NCBI GenBank assembly: GCA_900708905.1
Contig: CAADRB010000016.1
Location: forward strand, 1,431,000-1,494,999
Length of the DNA: 64,000 nucleotides
Direction: 5' to 3'
DNA from: Hymenolepis diminuta
Lineage: Eukaryota > Platyhelminthes > Cestoda > Cyclophyllidea > Hymenolepididae
Positions 61,111 through 64,000 of the stretch are shown here, one piece after another (the first letter of the stretch is position 1; the number at the start of each line of letters is the position of its first letter). Below the pieces are notes generated by a model that made no database searches, was not told the origin of the DNA, and saw nothing but the letters and a program-made list of their open reading frames with translations. The translations under genes and the position numbers were made by a program.

Positions 61111-62019
61111 ATAATTATATTATAGCAATAACATTTATCATATACTTATTTATACTATATTTCTCCGTTATATAGTTTTGAGAATGCTAGCCGCTAATCA
61201 TCTATCCGAATTTAATATCTTGAAAACTCTATTGAATCAAAATCAAGGTCTTCAACCAATTTTTTCACGAATAAATTAGAGACAGAGACAATAACAGCTC
61301 CATGTTTTCAAGAGAATTCTCTACATTCACGACTAAACCCTATCAATTTCATTTTCTTCTGCCCTGATTAAAGGAGAGACAGAAATATTTCGAAATTGCA
61401 TTTTTTGAAAAGGAAATCGGCTGCTTACCTTCTTTTAATCTAATGGACCAAATAATAGAGTGGAAATATAGAATGAAAAAGAAATAAGAAAATGAAAATT
61501 TTTCAGACAAAATCGATGTGTTCTTTTTTTACTGGGGATCTTATTATTAACCGTAGGAAATCAAAAACATATTCTTGTAATTATTGGTGGCATCTATACA
61601 AAAGGGACAGTTCAAATTCTATTGAAAAAATTAGGATAAGAGGGTCATTCGACGATTTACAAGTTTTACTTCCTCTAAGCTCTGAAATCGTCTGTCTGTA
61701 TATGCATCTTCATTTGCAAAATATTTTCAACTCTTTCTCACTTTCAACATAGTAGGCATTGGGATAACAAGAAATTATATAAAAGTCATTGACAGCATAA
61801 GAAAGCTAACTTTCTGAAAGATTGTTTATGCTATTGAGGCGACCAATTTGCCAGCGTCTTCACATTTCACTCAAGTTTGTCAAGTGTAGTAGCCACTGAG
61901 CTCCACACAGAAAATGTTCCTTATTCACACATTCTTTAATGCCAATCAGAGTTCTTATATACGAGGAATATATTTCGGTTTCTAGTTCAGTATTATCATC
62001 TATAGTAATTTAAAGAGAA
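61111..62019. other. Unassigned AT-rich DNA
   Basis: No supported feature. The open frame 61492-61752 (plus, 86 codons) lacks a domain and splice context. Confidence 0.4.
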
Positions 62020-62350
62020 ATTTATAACTCATAATTTTGGGAAGCAATTGAAATTGGTCAACAGAGAGTTCGACAGGTGATGAGGGGCAGGGAATCATAA
62101 AGATGCTGAGAGTAACGTCAAGTTACCAAAAATGTCGAACTTCATTTGATTTTTGGATTCCGGTGGTACGGTATTTGTCAAATGGGAACCATACATTCCA
62201 AAATTCAAATCGTCTTTATATCAGAAGGGGGTCAGTCTTGCTACTTCAAATAATTTAACTTTCTAATGATTGGGAAGACAAAATAATCTTACATGATATT
62301 CGGCAGCTTATGGTCGACATATAGCATAAATGGGATAATTTTAGTACGCA
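62020..62350 (+). repeat. Dispersed repeat, copy 2 of the pair with 51.84-52.20 kb
   Basis: See the first copy for the matched words. The pair lies 10.2 kb apart, in direct orientation, and is diverged by eye to roughly 70 percent, so it is old. Confidence 0.75.
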
Positions 62351-64000
62351 AAATCACCTTTTTTCCCGTCGCTGATACTGTTGTTTTAACTAACTCTCGA
62401 GATTTTCCTTCTTTTGTTCATTAGAAAGTCAGCCTATGTGAATAGTTGCCCGGATTTTTTATCAGTGCAGTAGCAGAATAAAAGCTACCTACATATTCTA
62501 TATGATTCAATAGTCAGATACCCCTATCCTCATTGATCAAAAGTTTGATTTGCAGGTCCACATAGATTTAAAGATTTTGTATCGTAATGACAAAAGGGTA
62601 GGGGGTTTTTGTAGGTCCTTGTCTAATGCTACTTTTCATAAAACAATACTTCACTCGAGTCTTTAAAGCACCATTTTAGGATATTAAGGTATTGTTTATT
62701 TTAATGTCCTATGTTCCAGAAATGCAGTCCTAAAATATTCGCCAAAAGACGAATGAAACACATATTCCTGACGACAGTAGTTGGACCATCAGCCCTGAAA
62801 GTGTCATCTTCTCTCCTGATTTATTACCATCCATAATAAGCTTCAAGATGAAACACATTACATTTTTGAAATTTCAGTTTCTTATCGACGTAGACAATTA
62901 ATAACAGTGAAATTCGTTTATACCTTAACAAAACTTCAAGAATACGGAACGGATACTAGACAACTCTTGATTTTTTTACTTAAAAATTATAGCCTATTAA
63001 ACAAGAAATTCTCCAAATTTAGACTTTTTGAAATCTTTACCGATATAACACTCTAGGGATATCAGTAAAAGGAGGAAAAAAGGTTTGTTTAATATTTAAA
63101 ATTACGATTTTTTCAAAATAATTGCGCTGTTTTTGTTGATTTTGATGAGTGAAATTGAATAATAAATACAAAAATCAGCTCCGAAAATTACGAACATCAG
63201 TCTGGGTTGTCCTCACTCAGTACTGACGTCTGCCTCTTTTCCCCAAATTCTCCTTCCTTCCCTTCTCCATTTTCTCTTTCAATTGTCTAATATGCATGTC
63301 CTCCTACTAAACTCATGGTCTTATCATTCGGTGACGGTTGTGGTGGCCTGTTAGCCTTAAGAAGACCATCAGTTCAAAGAGGGGAAAATTTGGTTCTTCT
63401 CTCGGGATTTACTGTTGGCGTTAGAGCTACTTTATGATCAGTACTCTGGAGGTAAAGATAAAAAGCGGGATGTTTTTATGCGAGGGTAAAATTGGCGTTT
63501 TTTCAAAAGATCCTGTTGGCGAAATTTTCATATCTGCAGGTTGATTTTAATAAATGAAATGCAATAATAAGTGTAGAAACCATGACATTTTGCAATTCTA
63601 AAAATAGAAAAATCAGTAACGTATGTGCAATGAATTTTGAGTTCAACAAACCATTAAAATAAAACTCAGGATTTGAAATAGAAAGAAAGCAGATTAAAAA
63701 AGTTGTCTGCAAAGTCAGGGGTTGAACATAAATCAGCCCATTAAAACAAACTTCTTGACCAACAGTAAAAGTTAAAAAGTGATTAAGAGAAGGCTATCAG
63801 ACAGTAAATTTCTCACCAGAATCTCCCTGACGCTACTTATATTTTAAAAAATGACTCTTCAAAATATCTCCGTTTAAATCACTTCGAAGTAGTCCAGTGT
63901 CCTGCTTCTACCTCAAGTACATGTTTAAAACGTTTTAGAAACAACCAGTTGAGATCTTGATACTGCATTGCAAATTAACGAAATAGAACACAGCTTGGAA
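62351..64000. other. Unassigned AT-rich DNA to window end
   Basis: No gene, RNA or transposon recognised. The open frame 63503-63712 (minus) is Phe/Leu-rich and looks like chance. Confidence 0.4.

Noticed and set aside
1..64000. CRISPR arrays, bacterial operons, rRNA genes or riboswitches
   Set aside because: No regularly spaced direct repeats, no ribosomal RNA wording and clearly eukaryotic gene structure.

Overview
This is a eukaryotic, AT-rich nuclear window (about one third G+C by eye) with spliced genes, long gene-poor stretches, decayed transposons and one assembly gap (43723-44095). It is most likely a parasitic flatworm, with a tapeworm my first guess and a fluke possible. The reasons are very short introns (33, 38, 43 and 64-69 nt) inside conserved genes, a Gypsy remnant resembling the CsRn1 clade, decayed rhodopsin-like receptor duplicates, and a gene pair that looks like a trans-spliced unit. 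No spliced-leader gene is in the window, so the assignment is an inference.

Layout. 1-5 kb: no recognisable gene. 5.0-6.6 kb: Gypsy-type LTR retrotransposon remnant without its reverse transcriptase. 8.9-9.4 kb (-): small unknown two-exon gene. 11.0-11.6 kb (-): ribosomal protein L11 with a 33-nt intron. 13.4-16.6 kb (-): three-coding-exon gene, tentatively borealin-like. 18.2-23.7 kb (+): complete RPRD1-type CID gene in four exons, with a dead mariner in intron 2. 27.4-33.7 kb (-): TM1-TM7 of an adhesion/secretin-type receptor across a 5.3-kb intron. 39.3-41.5 kb (+): NKIRAS-like small GTPase followed 285 nt later by a GNB1L-like WD protein. 41.6-46.3 kb: two decayed class A receptor copies on the minus strand with a second dead mariner between them, the mariner containing the gap. 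47.7-48.0 kb (+): a terminal membrane-protein exon. 48-64 kb: no confident gene, but dispersed repeats, a microsatellite, a TA palindrome and a double hairpin.

The conserved genes are housekeeping or regulatory: translation (RPL11), RNA polymerase II CTD binding (RPRD1), NF-kB-type or Ral signalling (NKIRAS), PIKK maturation (GNB1L). They do not form a pathway. The most interesting reading is the NKIRAS-GNB1L pair. The first recognisable GNB1L exon has no usable ATG but begins in frame directly after a splice acceptor, as expected if a flatworm spliced leader ending in AUG donates the start codon. The other notable themes are introns of length 3n with no stop codon in two genes, and several previously unlabelled dispersed repeat families, one of which carries a tRNA-Asp-like head.
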